A DNA stretch of 9,023 nt, taken from contig DHWS01000026.1 in assembly GCA_002413305.1 (NCBI GenBank), forward strand, positions 1 to 9,023, in the 5' to 3' direction. The notes under the pieces are model-generated. The model did no database searches, was not told where the DNA came from, and worked only from the letters and a program-made list of their open reading frames with translations. The stretch's first letter is position 1; every line of letters starts with the position of its first letter. The DNA is from Actinobacteria bacterium UBA5176. Lineage in GTDB: Bacteria; Actinomycetota; UBA4738. Positions 1 to 7,106 of the stretch are shown piece after piece. A program made the translations under genes and the position numbers.

Positions 1-99
1 TTTGACATAGAGGCGCTATCAGGTCACGATCCGCCCGACCGGTCGGTGCAACGGAGGGCTCCCCCACGACCGACAGATCGGCGTCATGACACGAGGTCA

Positions 100-159
100 G
101 GTTGAAAACGGGTCAGGCCGCGGGGAGCACCTCCGGATCAATCATTACCGGTTGAAAAC
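100..159. repeat. Pair of 10-bp direct repeats (GGTTGAAAAC), 50 bp apart
   Basis: The decamer GGTTGAAAAC occurs exactly at 100-109 and again at 150-159, a start-to-start distance of 50 bp. It is A-rich against a G+C-rich background, which makes chance recurrence less likely. The sequence between the copies is not repeated. Two copies are too few for a CRISPR array. It could be a pair of protein-binding boxes about five helical turns apart, or coincidence. No function can be assigned. Confidence 0.4.
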
Positions 160-245
160 TCGAACACCCGGCGCCTGAGAAATCGGCGGCATCGCCCCGG
201 GCGTCTGCCGCCAGGACCAGACGCGCCGGCAGCTCCCCCGCCCAT

Positions 246-264
246 CCTCGGCACCGAGCCGAGG
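246..264 (-). terminator. Hairpin just after the HopA1-like gene, possible terminator
   Basis: CCTCGGC (246-252) and GCCGAGG (258-264) form a perfect 7-bp stem around a 5-nt loop, beginning 7 nt past the stop codon at 272-274 on the minus strand. The position suits an end-of-operon structure. No U-tract follows on the minus strand, so this is not a classical intrinsic terminator. It may instead be a 3'-end stabilising or weak termination hairpin. Confidence 0.35.
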
Positions 265-271
265 GCCTTGC

Positions 272-1279
272 TCAGCGTTCCAGGGCCTCGAATCGGCTCG
301 ACGACCGGGGATTCAGATATGGCCGGAGCGGGTCGAGATCCGCTTCCCGAAACACACTGAGGACGGTCTCCAGACGATCCCCCAGGGACCGGTGGCCCGT
401 TTCGTGCGCTCTCATCATGCCCTCCGCGATCAGCCGGCACCGATGCATGCCGAAACTCCGGCCGGCCGGCGGGTCGTCGGCGAAGGCAACGCCCGTGGCG
501 GCGGGCTTCGTCAACGCGGGCACACCGTCGAGCAGGTTGGGGCGGAGGGCGTCGAGCATCTCCAGCAGGCTCGGCCTGGCGGCCGCCAGGTGGCGCTGCG
601 GCAGGTAGAGCACGCCCGCGTCGCACCGATCGAAAGACTTCGGATGGTGCAGGACCTTCAGGCGGAAAGGGATCCGTTCCTCATTGAGGCGTTCGGTGCC
701 GAAGCGGATGAAGGGCTCCGCGCCCTCGGGTGTCAGATGCCAGTACACGCGGGTCCGCGCATCGTGCCCGGGCCCCGGCAACGAGAGATTGCCCAGCGCC
801 GTGTACTGGCCGAGCGAGCTACCGAGGAATGCATTGGGGAGGTGCAGCTCAACGCCGGTTCCGAGGGCGAACGCTTCGTCGCTCCTCACCGGCCGGCAGG
901 CGTCGGAGGGTGCGAGGAGCGTCAGCCCCTTTTGCTCGACCCGGATCCCGGCCCGGTCGTGCCCGACGACGCGCCAGCCGCCCTCCCACGGGCCGGTGCC
1001 GCGATTGGCTTCGATCAAACCGGCCAGGAACGCGGGATCGGGTCGCGCCATCCCCTGCCCATCCGCGCTCGCGGGTCGGACGGTGCCGCTTGCGTAGAAG
1101 TCCCGGTAGAGTCGGCTTGCGAGCGCGTCGACGAGATACTGGCGCCGATCGGAGCTGGTCATCGCGCGTTCCAGAGCGGCCGGTGGAGGCGCCGACCACT
1201 GGCCCACCCACGTGAAACGGGTGGGTCGGCGGATCCGGACGGCGCTTACCGAAGCTTCGAGCTGGCCGCCGAAGTCCAT
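272..1279 (-). CDS. HopA1-domain protein, probable phospho-Ser/Thr lyase partner of a class V lanthipeptide/thioamitide-type dehydratase
   Basis: This 335-aa protein resembles the bacterial HopA1 (type III effector HopA1) domain family. In secondary-metabolite clusters this family is represented by LxmY (lexapeptide, class V lanthipeptide) and TvaD (thioviridamide). There it works with a kinase to convert Ser/Thr in a precursor peptide to dehydro-residues. Family-like blocks are RVYWHL (177-182), LNEERIPFRLKVL (198-210), DRCDAGVLYLP (217-227), FGMHRCRLIAEGM (276-288) and PYLNP (320-324). No signal peptide or membrane segment is visible, so it is probably cytosolic. I chose ATG 1279 because its A is the last base of the upstream TGA (TGATG), a translational-coupling junction. 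A TTG at 1294 would add five residues without a better ribosome binding site. HopA1 is not the same family as HopAI1, the OspF-like phosphothreonine lyase. The family call is fairly firm; the lyase role is inferred from characterised clusters and the adjacent kinase. Confidence 0.8.
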   Translation of the reverse strand: MDFGGQLEASVSAVRIRRPTRFTWVGQWSAPPPAALERAMTSSDRRQYLVDALASRLYRDFYASGTVRPASADGQGMARPDPAFLAGLIEANRGTGPWEGGWRVVGHDRAGIRVEQKGLTLLAPSDACRPVRSDEAFALGTGVELHLPNAFLGSSLGQYTALGNLSLPGPGHDARTRVYWHLTPEGAEPFIRFGTERLNEERIPFRLKVLHHPKSFDRCDAGVLYLPQRHLAAARPSLLEMLDALRPNLLDGVPALTKPAATGVAFADDPPAGRSFGMHRCRLIAEGMMRAHETGHRSLGDRLETVLSVFREADLDPLRPYLNPRSSSRFEALER

Positions 1280-1281
1280 CA
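1277..1281 (-). promoter_or_regulatory. TGATG stop/start overlap coupling kinase and HopA1 genes
   Basis: The kinase stop TGA (1281-1279) and the HopA1-like ATG (1279-1277) share one base. No strong Shine-Dalgarno precedes the ATG, so the second gene is likely translated by reinitiation. That would give the two proteins a fixed ratio, as expected for partners in one reaction. Confidence 0.7.
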
Positions 1282-2421
1282 CGCCGCGAGCCAATGCTCG
1301 GGGAGCAGGCCCAGCAGCTGTGAGACCGCATCTTCGGGGCGGGCGACGATGTTGTCCGCGACCTGGACGAGCAGGGTGTCGTGCCCGAGCAACTCTGACT
1401 GGCCTTCGGAGCGCTCGTAGGCGGCCTGCAGGAGCCGGGCTGCGCAGAACAGGACGCTTCGGCGCAGGAATCCCCCGGCTGCACCCTCATCAAGGCCGGA
1501 GCCTGCGACGTAGGATCGCCACATCGTTCGGATCGCGGGCTTGATGGCCTCGAGCGGATGCCGCGCTTCTCCCTCCGGCCGATGGAGCGCATCGGGGCGA
1601 GCGATCGGGAAGGAGAGGATCCACGTTTCGAGGTACCCGGCGAACGCCGCGCCGACATCCCAGGCTGGGTCGCCGAATCCAGCCACCTCCCAGTCGACGA
1701 TGCAGAGCGACGATGCACCACGGGTCCGTGCGCGGGCGAGCACGTTGTCGAACCGGATGTCATCGTGGACGAGCGCGTTACCGTGCCAACCGCGACCGAG
1801 TTCGTCCAACGCCTGGATCAGCCCCGGTCTCGACTGAACGATCGCGATGAGCCGGGCGTTCGCGGGGCTCATGTCCGGGTAGTCCTCCAGGGTCGGCTCG
1901 TGCAGGCGGATGGCGAGCGGTGCCACGACCCGCACGGCCGAGTCGGTCCTCTGGGGCAAGGAAAGACCGTGCAACCAGGAAAGTGCCTCCCCGATGGCTC
2001 GGCCGATCCAACTCGGGAATCGCCCCACGCGTTCGTGGTACGAACCGAGGTCGGAGGCCTGCGGGAACAGCCCGGTGATCATGACGTCGCGATCCTCGTC
2101 GTACGCAAGGAGCCGCGGGAGCCACCGGGTCGCGCCGGCCGGGTCCGCGAACCAGAGGTACTTCAGGATGGCTGCCTCATCTCGTAGGAAAGACGGCACC
2201 TGACTGCCGGGAGCCCGCTTGATCGCGAACCCGGATCCACCGTCCCGCGTGACGAGCAGGGTTCGATTCCGCCGCTCAACGAGGGTGACCGAAAGCCCTG
2301 CAGGCCCCGAGTCCCTCGAGAGCAGGCCCGCCTGCGCGAGCTCGTCGCTCGCAGTTAGCAGGGCGGCCAGTGGGTGCGGATCTGGTGGGAGCAATACGGG
2401 ATCGGGCCGCCCGGCAACCAC
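1279..2421 (-). CDS. APH-fold phosphotransferase, probable precursor-peptide Ser/Thr kinase (LxmK/TvaC-like)
   Basis: A 380-aa kinase-like protein of the aminoglycoside/choline phosphotransferase fold. Numbered from GTG 2421, the candidate ATP-binding Lys is K68 (GFAIKRAP), with Glu E82 in RDEAAILKYL. The catalytic loop HDDIRFDN spans 219-226 with D221 and N226, and the metal-binding Asp is D243 in VDWEVAGFGDPAWDVG. The DWE...GDPAWD form of the last motif is the one I associate with kinases beside HopA1 proteins in class V lanthipeptide and thioamitide clusters, where they phosphorylate Ser/Thr before elimination. No membrane segment is seen. The start is uncertain. The frame stays open upstream to 2595, but that part is an Arg/His/Gly-rich shadow of the next gene. 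GTG 2421 (weak GGG-rich upstream sequence) and TTG 2394 are the only plausible starts that keep the N-lobe, and both overlap the 130-aa gene. An antibiotic- or small-molecule kinase is the alternative, made less likely by the coupled HopA1 gene. Confidence 0.8.
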   Translation of the reverse strand: MVAGRPDPVLLPPDPHPLAALLTASDELAQAGLLSRDSGPAGLSVTLVERRNRTLLVTRDGGSGFAIKRAPGSQVPSFLRDEAAILKYLWFADPAGATRWLPRLLAYDEDRDVMITGLFPQASDLGSYHERVGRFPSWIGRAIGEALSWLHGLSLPQRTDSAVRVVAPLAIRLHEPTLEDYPDMSPANARLIAIVQSRPGLIQALDELGRGWHGNALVHDDIRFDNVLARARTRGASSLCIVDWEVAGFGDPAWDVGAAFAGYLETWILSFPIARPDALHRPEGEARHPLEAIKPAIRTMWRSYVAGSGLDEGAAGGFLRRSVLFCAARLLQAAYERSEGQSELLGHDTLLVQVADNIVARPEDAVSQLLGLLPEHWLAA

Positions 2422-2747
2422 GGGGGCCCAGAACCCCCGCCGTCGATGATGGACCCAGCGACGAAGTCGCCGGTCGTCTCCCGCAGGTACCCCTCGTAGA
2501 CCGTGGCGGTGCGACGGACCAGGAACGTGGTGGGATCCCCCTCCGCGCCCCCCGGTATGTGAGCGAGGATGTCCGACGAGGACACGTCGAGCCATCTCGA
2601 GAGGTCGGGGCTGGCGTAGATCCGCACCTTGACTTCTTCGCCCAGCAGGTACTGATACCCGGTAGCGACGAAGGCATCGGGCGGATGGGCAATCTCGACG
2701 CCCGAGATGGCGAAGATGGGGTGATTCCTTGTTGGCGCACCGTTCAT
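2355..2747 (-). CDS. Uncharacterised 130-aa protein with Pro/Gly-rich, Cys-ending tail; candidate RiPP precursor
   Basis: I do not recognise the family. Codon choice (mostly G/C third positions) and a good Shine-Dalgarno five bases before ATG 2747 support a real gene. Residues about 8-100 look like a soluble, beta-rich domain with alternating hydrophobics (VKVRIYASPDL, TFLVRRTATVYEGYL) and without Cys. From about residue 103 the character changes to DGGGSGPPWLPGG followed by PIPYCSHQIRTHWPPC and the stop. This tail holds both Cys residues of the protein (117 and 130), one Ser (118) and one Thr (125). Thr125 to the terminal Cys130 is an i,i+5 pair, the spacing of the C-terminal AviMeCys ring in thioviridamide-type peptides. 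The gene lies first in a unit with a kinase and a HopA1 protein that dehydrate Ser/Thr, so a precursor role is inferred, with Gly-Gly a possible cleavage site. Against it, the N-terminal part is longer and more globular than a usual leader, so it could instead be an accessory protein. Confidence 0.7.
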   Translation of the reverse strand: MNGAPTRNHPIFAISGVEIAHPPDAFVATGYQYLLGEEVKVRIYASPDLSRWLDVSSSDILAHIPGGAEGDPTTFLVRRTATVYEGYLRETTGDFVAGSIIDGGGSGPPWLPGGPIPYCSHQIRTHWPPC

Positions 2748-2752
2748 CGGAA

Positions 2753-2760
2753 CCCCCTCT
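2753..2760 (-). promoter_or_regulatory. Ribosome binding site of the 130-aa gene
   Basis: AGAGGGGG on the minus strand, separated by five bases (TTCCG) from ATG 2747. It fixes the start of the candidate precursor gene and is clearly stronger than the sites before the two following genes, which fits higher production of a substrate than of its enzymes. Confidence 0.65.
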
Positions 2761-2793
2761 TCATCGGTTCCAGCTACTCGTTCAACCGACCCT

Positions 2794-2823
2794 ATCCTGG
2801 CATGGGAGGCCGATGCAGGTCAA
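2794..2823 (-). promoter_or_regulatory. Candidate promoter of the three-gene RiPP-like unit
   Basis: In the 107-bp gap between the regulator stop and the 130-aa gene, the minus strand has TTGACC (2823-2818) as a -35 and, after 18 bp, CAGGAT (2799-2794) as a weak -10. Transcription would start roughly 40 bp before ATG 2747. No terminator is visible between the regulator and this unit, so read-through from the regulator is also possible. Confidence 0.4.
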
Positions 2824-2854
2824 TGGGAAACGCGCGAGATGATGACAATTGCGA

Positions 2855-5800
2855 TCAGCGCATCCGCGCCGTCGCCTGCTCCAGCAGCTCGTCCGTTTCG
2901 GCGATCGCCGGCGTGGTCCCGAGCGATCCGAAGATGTCCCGAGCTTCCCTGAGGGCTGAGGCTGCCTCCGTCGGCCGGCCCAGGGTCAGAAGACACCGAC
3001 CCTCGCCAAGCAGTGCGAATGCCTGCTCAGGAACGAACCCGAAGCGCACCCACCGATCTGCGGCCTCTGCGTAGCGTTCGAGGGCCTCCTGCGTCCTGCC
3101 CATCGCTTCCAAGAGCTCGGCCCGGGCAGCCACGCCCGAATGGCGCTGGAGTGCATTCGTCGCCGGGAGATCGGAAAGCAGCCGCTCGCCCAGATCGAGG
3201 TCACCAACGGCGATCGTCGTCCGCACCATCTGCGGAAGAGCGGCGGCGTAGGTAGGGGTGAGACTGACCTCGGGGAGGCCTTCGAGCTCGGCGAGCAGTC
3301 TGCGTGCCCCCTCGGGGTCGCCCGTCGTCAGGTGAGCCAGGGCTCCGACGGAGAACGGCGCGGGCAGATAGTCGACCGCGCCCAGGGCCCGGCCGAGCTC
3401 CAGCGCCCGTTCGGCCAGCGGCGACGCTTCCTCGATCCGCCCTCGGGCCAGCAGGACGAACGCCTCCAGGCCAACCACCGTGGTCAGGATGAGCTGGTCT
3501 CCGAGGTTCTCCGCCTTCCCCCGTGCCAGGACGGCCACCCGAAGCACCTCGTCCCACGCCCCGACCTCCAGGAGCGGGTTCGCCATGCTCACCTCGAGGC
3601 CCAGCGTCTTGAGGCCCCGTTCCCTGGCGAAGTCGACTCCCTCTCGAAGGGTGACCAGCGCGCCGGCCGGACCCTCGATCGGCCAGATGTCCACGGCGAG
3701 GTTGTTGTACAGGACTGCCGCCTCCAATCCCTGCCCCTGCTCGATGGCCAGCGCGAGGGCCCGGCGCATGTCGTCGAGCCCGCCTTCGTCGCCCAGACCG
3801 CAGCGGCTGGTTCCCCGATAGCCGAGTGCCTTGGCCGGCACGTCGAGGCCGAGGCGCGCGGCCAGCGCAATGGTCTGATCGGCTCGTTCGATCGCGGTGG
3901 TCCAATCGCCCGACAGACACATCAGGCGGGTCGCCTCGGCTTCGGCTTCCACGAGGTCCGGACCCGCCGGGAGCGACCGCAGGGTGTCCACGGCTTCGCC
4001 GATCACCTGCAGGCTCTCCGGATCTCCCATGTTCCACAGCGTGTGCGCCAGGGGGACCATGGCCCGGGCGGTTTCGGCCCGGTCGCCACGCTCCCGATAG
4101 GCGGCGATCGCCTCCCGCAGTGAGCGAGCAGCCTCCGCGTCGCGACCGGCGTGCCGCGCGGCCTCGGCCCACCGGACCAGCAATCCGGGGCGGGCCGGGT
4201 TCCCCTCGGGAGCCAGGGCCAGCGCCCTGGCGAAGTGCGCCTCCGCCTTCGCCGTGTCCAGACCCAGGGCCCGGCCGCCAGCCAGCAGCAGGAACCGCAG
4301 CGCCTGCGCTTCGAGATCCTCGCCCTGCTCTCCGGACGCCCGGGCCAGGTGAAGGGCGGCCTCGTAGTGGTACGCGAGGATCTCCGACAGGTCCTCCACG
4401 CGCTCGCCGGCCACGGACTCGATCCACTCCGCGGTCCGCCGGTGCCGGTCGGCCCGGCGGGCTCGTGGGATCTGGCCGTAGGCGACGTCCCGGATGAGGA
4501 CATGCTTGAAGCTGAACTCCTGCTCTCCCTCCATGGAGGATGCGCGGAGCGGCCGGATGAGATCCCTTCGCGACAGCTCGTGCAGCCCCTTGGCGACCAC
4601 GCCGGGGTCGCGATCCCCGATGGCGGACAGGGCGCCCGCCCAGAACACCTTCCCGACGACCGCGGCGTCCTGCAGCAGGGTCTTGCGGTCGAAGCTGAGA
4701 GTGTCCAGGCGTGCAGCGATGAGCGCCTGCACGGATTCAGGGACGGAGACGGCCGACACTCCGGCGGCCACCGCCACGCCCTCCGATCCGAGCTGCAGCC
4801 TCCGGTCCCCGAGCAGGCGGACGAATTCCTCCGTGTACAGTGGGTTGCCGCCGGACCGCTCCGAGATCCGCTCCTGTACTCCGTCCGGAAGGACCGTCGA
4901 CGCGAGCAACAGGGAGATGAGCTGCATCGTCTCGGCGTCGGAGAGCGGGGCCAGGTTGATCCTCGACGCGTTACGCGCCGAGCCGGCGAAGCCGCGGTGA
5001 CGCTCGTCGAGCTCGGGCCGAGCCGTGCACAGCAGGAGCATGCACACCTCGTCCGACCACTCCGCCATGTACTCGAGGAACGCGAGCAGGGCGTCGTCGG
5101 CCCAGTGCAGGTCCTCGAAGACGAACACCGAAGGACGGGCCTCGGCCAGCGATTCCAGGAAGGCCCGCCAAGCCGCGAAGTTCTCCTCGCGGCTCGCCGG
5201 TGGCGCCTCCAGCCCGGCGAGGGGTCGCAGACGCTGGCGGAGCCACGGGCCGTCGCGTCGATCGTCGGCCACGACCGCGTCGATCTTCGACCCGGCCATC
5301 TCCGGCGGGTCCGACTCCAGGATCCCGGCTTCGGCTTTCAGGATCTCCCCCAGCGCCCAGAACGTGATGGCGTCCCCGTAGGGCAGGCACCGCCCCTGGC
5401 GCCACCGGACGAGGTACGAACTGGAGTCGACGAGCGCGCCGAGTTCGGCCACCATCCGGGACTTGCCCACCCCAAGTTCGCCCACGATGGTGACCAGCTG
5501 CATCGTTCGGTCTCGGACGGTCTTCTCGAACGCGCCCCTCAGGAGGGCGAGGTCCACATCCCTTCCCACCAACGGGGTGGCGAAGGATCGAACGACATCG
5601 GTCCCGTACCTGCCCCGCGCGGCGAGCGCACGCCATACCTGGATCGGCGTGGCCTTGCCCTTGACCTCCACCGGCCCGAGCGATTCGAACTCGAAGATCC
5701 GGTCGGTGCTCCGGTAGGTCTGTTCCCCGACCACGATGCCGCCGACGGGGGCCACACCCTGCAGCCGAGAGGCCGTGTTGACGACATCTCCCTTGACGAA

Positions 5801-7048
5801 GCTCTCTCCGATCTCGGGGCGGGCGCTGAGGGTCACCAGGGCGAGGCCCGTTTCGATCCCGACCCGAACCCGGAGGTCCCGGCCGGGCACCGCCTCGTTG
5901 AGGGCATCGATCGCATCCAGGATGCCAAACGCCGCCCGCACGGCGCGCTCGGGGTCGTCCTCGTGGGCGGTCGGCGCGCCGAAGACCCCCATGACGGCGT
6001 CGCCTTCGAACTTCTCGAAGGTCCCGCCGTACCGTTCGAGCTGCCGACGGACCGCCTGGTGGTACGGTTCGAGGCGGGCCTCGATGTCCTCCGGGTCGGC
6101 GCCGTCGCCCGCCCGGGTGGATTCGACCATGTCGCAGAACAGCACGGTCACCACCTTGCGTTCCTTCCCGCTGGTCCCGGCCTGGCGGAGGTCGGGGATG
6201 TCAGGACGGGCGACCGGCGCTTCGGTCGGACGGACCCCTCCGCTCGGAACGACGGGCTCGGACGGTCGCGGCGGGCTGACGCGCGGCGCATCCAGTGACG
6301 CGTCCTGGGACAGGATGGCGGCCTCCAGGCGCTTCAAGGCCGGGCTGGGGTCGATGCCGAGGTCGGCCGCCAGGAGCGCCCGCGTGTCCCGGTACACCTC
6401 CAGCGCGTCGCCCTGGCGACCCATGCGGTACAGGGCCAGCATCAGGTGGCCGCGGAGGCGCTCCCGCAGGGGGTGCTCGGCGATCAGCGATTCGAGCTCG
6501 CCGATCAGCGGTCCCTGGCGGCCAAGGGCGAGGTCGGCTTCGATGCGGTCCTCCAGGGCGGTGAGGCGCAGGTCCTCCAGCCGTCTGATTTCCGCCTGGG
6601 CGAAGTCCTCGTAGGCGAAGTCGGACAGGGCGGTGCCTCGCCACAGACCGAGGGCCTGGTGCAGCGTCGGCGACGATTCGGCCGCCCGCCCCGCCTGAAG
6701 CGCGCGGGCTCCGTCGGCGGCCAGACGTTGGAAGCGGCGCGAGTCCACGGACTCCGGCGGAACCTCCAGGACGTAGCCATGCCGGCGGGTGACCAGGACG
6801 TCGGTCTCCGGTCGGCCGGTCCCGCGCCGGAGCACCTTGCGCAGGGACGACACGTAGACCTGCAGAGCGTTGGGGGCCGTCTCGGGCGGGCCCTCACCCC
6901 ACAGGCCCTCGATGAGCCGGTCGGTGGAGACCACCGTCCCGAGATCGATCAGCAACATGGCCAGAAGGGCCTTCTGCTTGTCGCCGCGGACGTGGAGCGC
7001 CCGGCCGCCTTCGACCACCTCGAGCCCGCCAAGGATATAGAACTCCAC
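2855..7048 (-). CDS. BTAD (SARP/AfsR-like) transcriptional regulator fused to class III adenylate cyclase, AAA ATPase and TPR region
   Basis: About 1,397 aa. Order: an OmpR-type winged helix (about 1-95, opening VEFYILGGLEVV), the BTAD helical domain (about 100-245), a Pro-rich linker (about 246-295), a class III nucleotidyl cyclase (about 296-475), an AAA/NACHT-like ATPase (about 490-850), and a TPR-like helical C-terminus (about 900-1397). The cyclase looks intact: metal Asp D306 (FCDMVEST) and D350 (KFEGDAV), adenine-type K346 and D421, and N424/R428 in GDVVNTASR. This predicts cAMP formation. The ATPase has Walker A GELGVGKS (523-530) and Walker B VFVFED (641-646). The winged helix should bind phased direct repeats such as those at 7149-7195. 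I chose GTG 7048 because the domain conventionally begins there and GAGGTGG lies just upstream. GTGs at 7105 and 7117 would add 19 or 23 Arg-rich residues. The gene is directly upstream of the RiPP-like unit on the same strand, so a pathway-regulator role is plausible but unproven. Its signal is unknown. Confidence 0.9.
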   Translation of the reverse strand: MEFYILGGLEVVEGGRALHVRGDKQKALLAMLLIDLGTVVSTDRLIEGLWGEGPPETAPNALQVYVSSLRKVLRRGTGRPETDVLVTRRHGYVLEVPPESVDSRRFQRLAADGARALQAGRAAESSPTLHQALGLWRGTALSDFAYEDFAQAEIRRLEDLRLTALEDRIEADLALGRQGPLIGELESLIAEHPLRERLRGHLMLALYRMGRQGDALEVYRDTRALLAADLGIDPSPALKRLEAAILSQDASLDAPRVSPPRPSEPVVPSGGVRPTEAPVARPDIPDLRQAGTSGKERKVVTVLFCDMVESTRAGDGADPEDIEARLEPYHQAVRRQLERYGGTFEKFEGDAVMGVFGAPTAHEDDPERAVRAAFGILDAIDALNEAVPGRDLRVRVGIETGLALVTLSARPEIGESFVKGDVVNTASRLQGVAPVGGIVVGEQTYRSTDRIFEFESLGPVEVKGKATPIQVWRALAARGRYGTDVVRSFATPLVGRDVDLALLRGAFEKTVRDRTMQLVTIVGELGVGKSRMVAELGALVDSSSYLVRWRQGRCLPYGDAITFWALGEILKAEAGILESDPPEMAGSKIDAVVADDRRDGPWLRQRLRPLAGLEAPPASREENFAAWRAFLESLAEARPSVFVFEDLHWADDALLAFLEYMAEWSDEVCMLLLCTARPELDERHRGFAGSARNASRINLAPLSDAETMQLISLLLASTVLPDGVQERISERSGGNPLYTEEFVRLLGDRRLQLGSEGVAVAAGVSAVSVPESVQALIAARLDTLSFDRKTLLQDAAVVGKVFWAGALSAIGDRDPGVVAKGLHELSRRDLIRPLRASSMEGEQEFSFKHVLIRDVAYGQIPRARRADRHRRTAEWIESVAGERVEDLSEILAYHYEAALHLARASGEQGEDLEAQALRFLLLAGGRALGLDTAKAEAHFARALALAPEGNPARPGLLVRWAEAARHAGRDAEAARSLREAIAAYRERGDRAETARAMVPLAHTLWNMGDPESLQVIGEAVDTLRSLPAGPDLVEAEAEATRLMCLSGDWTTAIERADQTIALAARLGLDVPAKALGYRGTSRCGLGDEGGLDDMRRALALAIEQGQGLEAAVLYNNLAVDIWPIEGPAGALVTLREGVDFARERGLKTLGLEVSMANPLLEVGAWDEVLRVAVLARGKAENLGDQLILTTVVGLEAFVLLARGRIEEASPLAERALELGRALGAVDYLPAPFSVGALAHLTTGDPEGARRLLAELEGLPEVSLTPTYAAALPQMVRTTIAVGDLDLGERLLSDLPATNALQRHSGVAARAELLEAMGRTQEALERYAEAADRWVRFGFVPEQAFALLGEGRCLLTLGRPTEAASALREARDIFGSLGTTPAIAETDELLEQATARMR

Positions 7049-7051
7049 GTG

Positions 7052-7058
7052 CCACCTC
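7052..7058 (-). promoter_or_regulatory. Ribosome binding site for GTG 7048 of the regulator
   Basis: GAGGTGG on the minus strand, three bases before GTG 7048. It supports the internal GTG, where the winged helix naturally begins, over the longer starts at 7105 and 7117. The spacing is tight but workable. Confidence 0.5.
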
Positions 7059-7106
7059 AGGAAGACATCCCGCGAGCGCGGCCCGCGCGCGCCAACCGGC
7101 GACACC

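Larger units (their letters stand above)
1..271. other. Intergenic region downstream of the HopA1-like gene, no supported gene
   Basis: No convincing coding region lies here on either strand. The longest candidates are a plus-strand frame of about 30 codons from ATG 86, without a Shine-Dalgarno, and an Arg-rich minus-strand frame of about 36 codons from roughly 244. The latter is only the tail of a frame that shadows the neighbouring gene. The region contains a TTGACA hexamer at 2-7 on the plus strand with no good -10 partner at normal spacing, a 10-bp direct repeat 50 bp apart, and a hairpin next to the stop codon of the HopA1-like gene. If the biosynthetic unit continues leftward, its next gene begins outside the window. 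Confidence 0.6.

Noticed and set aside
1..30. TTGACA at 2-7 as a promoter reading rightward
   Set aside because: No acceptable -10 hexamer is found 16-19 bp downstream, and no gene on the plus strand follows it.
100..159. Repeat pair considered as a CRISPR remnant
   Set aside because: There are only two 10-bp copies. They are too short for CRISPR repeats, and there are no cas genes.
138..244. Arg-rich peptide of about 36 codons on the minus strand downstream of the HopA1-like gene, considered as an alternative precursor
   Set aside because: It is the tail of a frame overlapping the HopA1-like gene, has only a GAGG directly abutting its ATG, and lacks a plausible core with paired Ser/Thr and Cys.
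392..1420. A 342-codon plus-strand frame opposite the HopA1-like gene
   Set aside because: It is antisense to a protein with family motifs, has no ribosome binding site and shows biased, motif-free composition.
2422..2595. N-terminal extension of the kinase frame up to 2595
   Set aside because: The extra 58 residues are Arg/His/Gly-rich and lie over the well-supported 130-aa gene. The kinase fold begins only after about 2397, so the long start is not credible.
4151..6298. A 715-codon open frame on the plus strand opposite the regulator gene
   Set aside because: It is antisense to an intact multidomain protein. Its translation is Pro/Arg/Gly/His-rich without recognisable motifs, as expected for a shadow frame in high-GC DNA.
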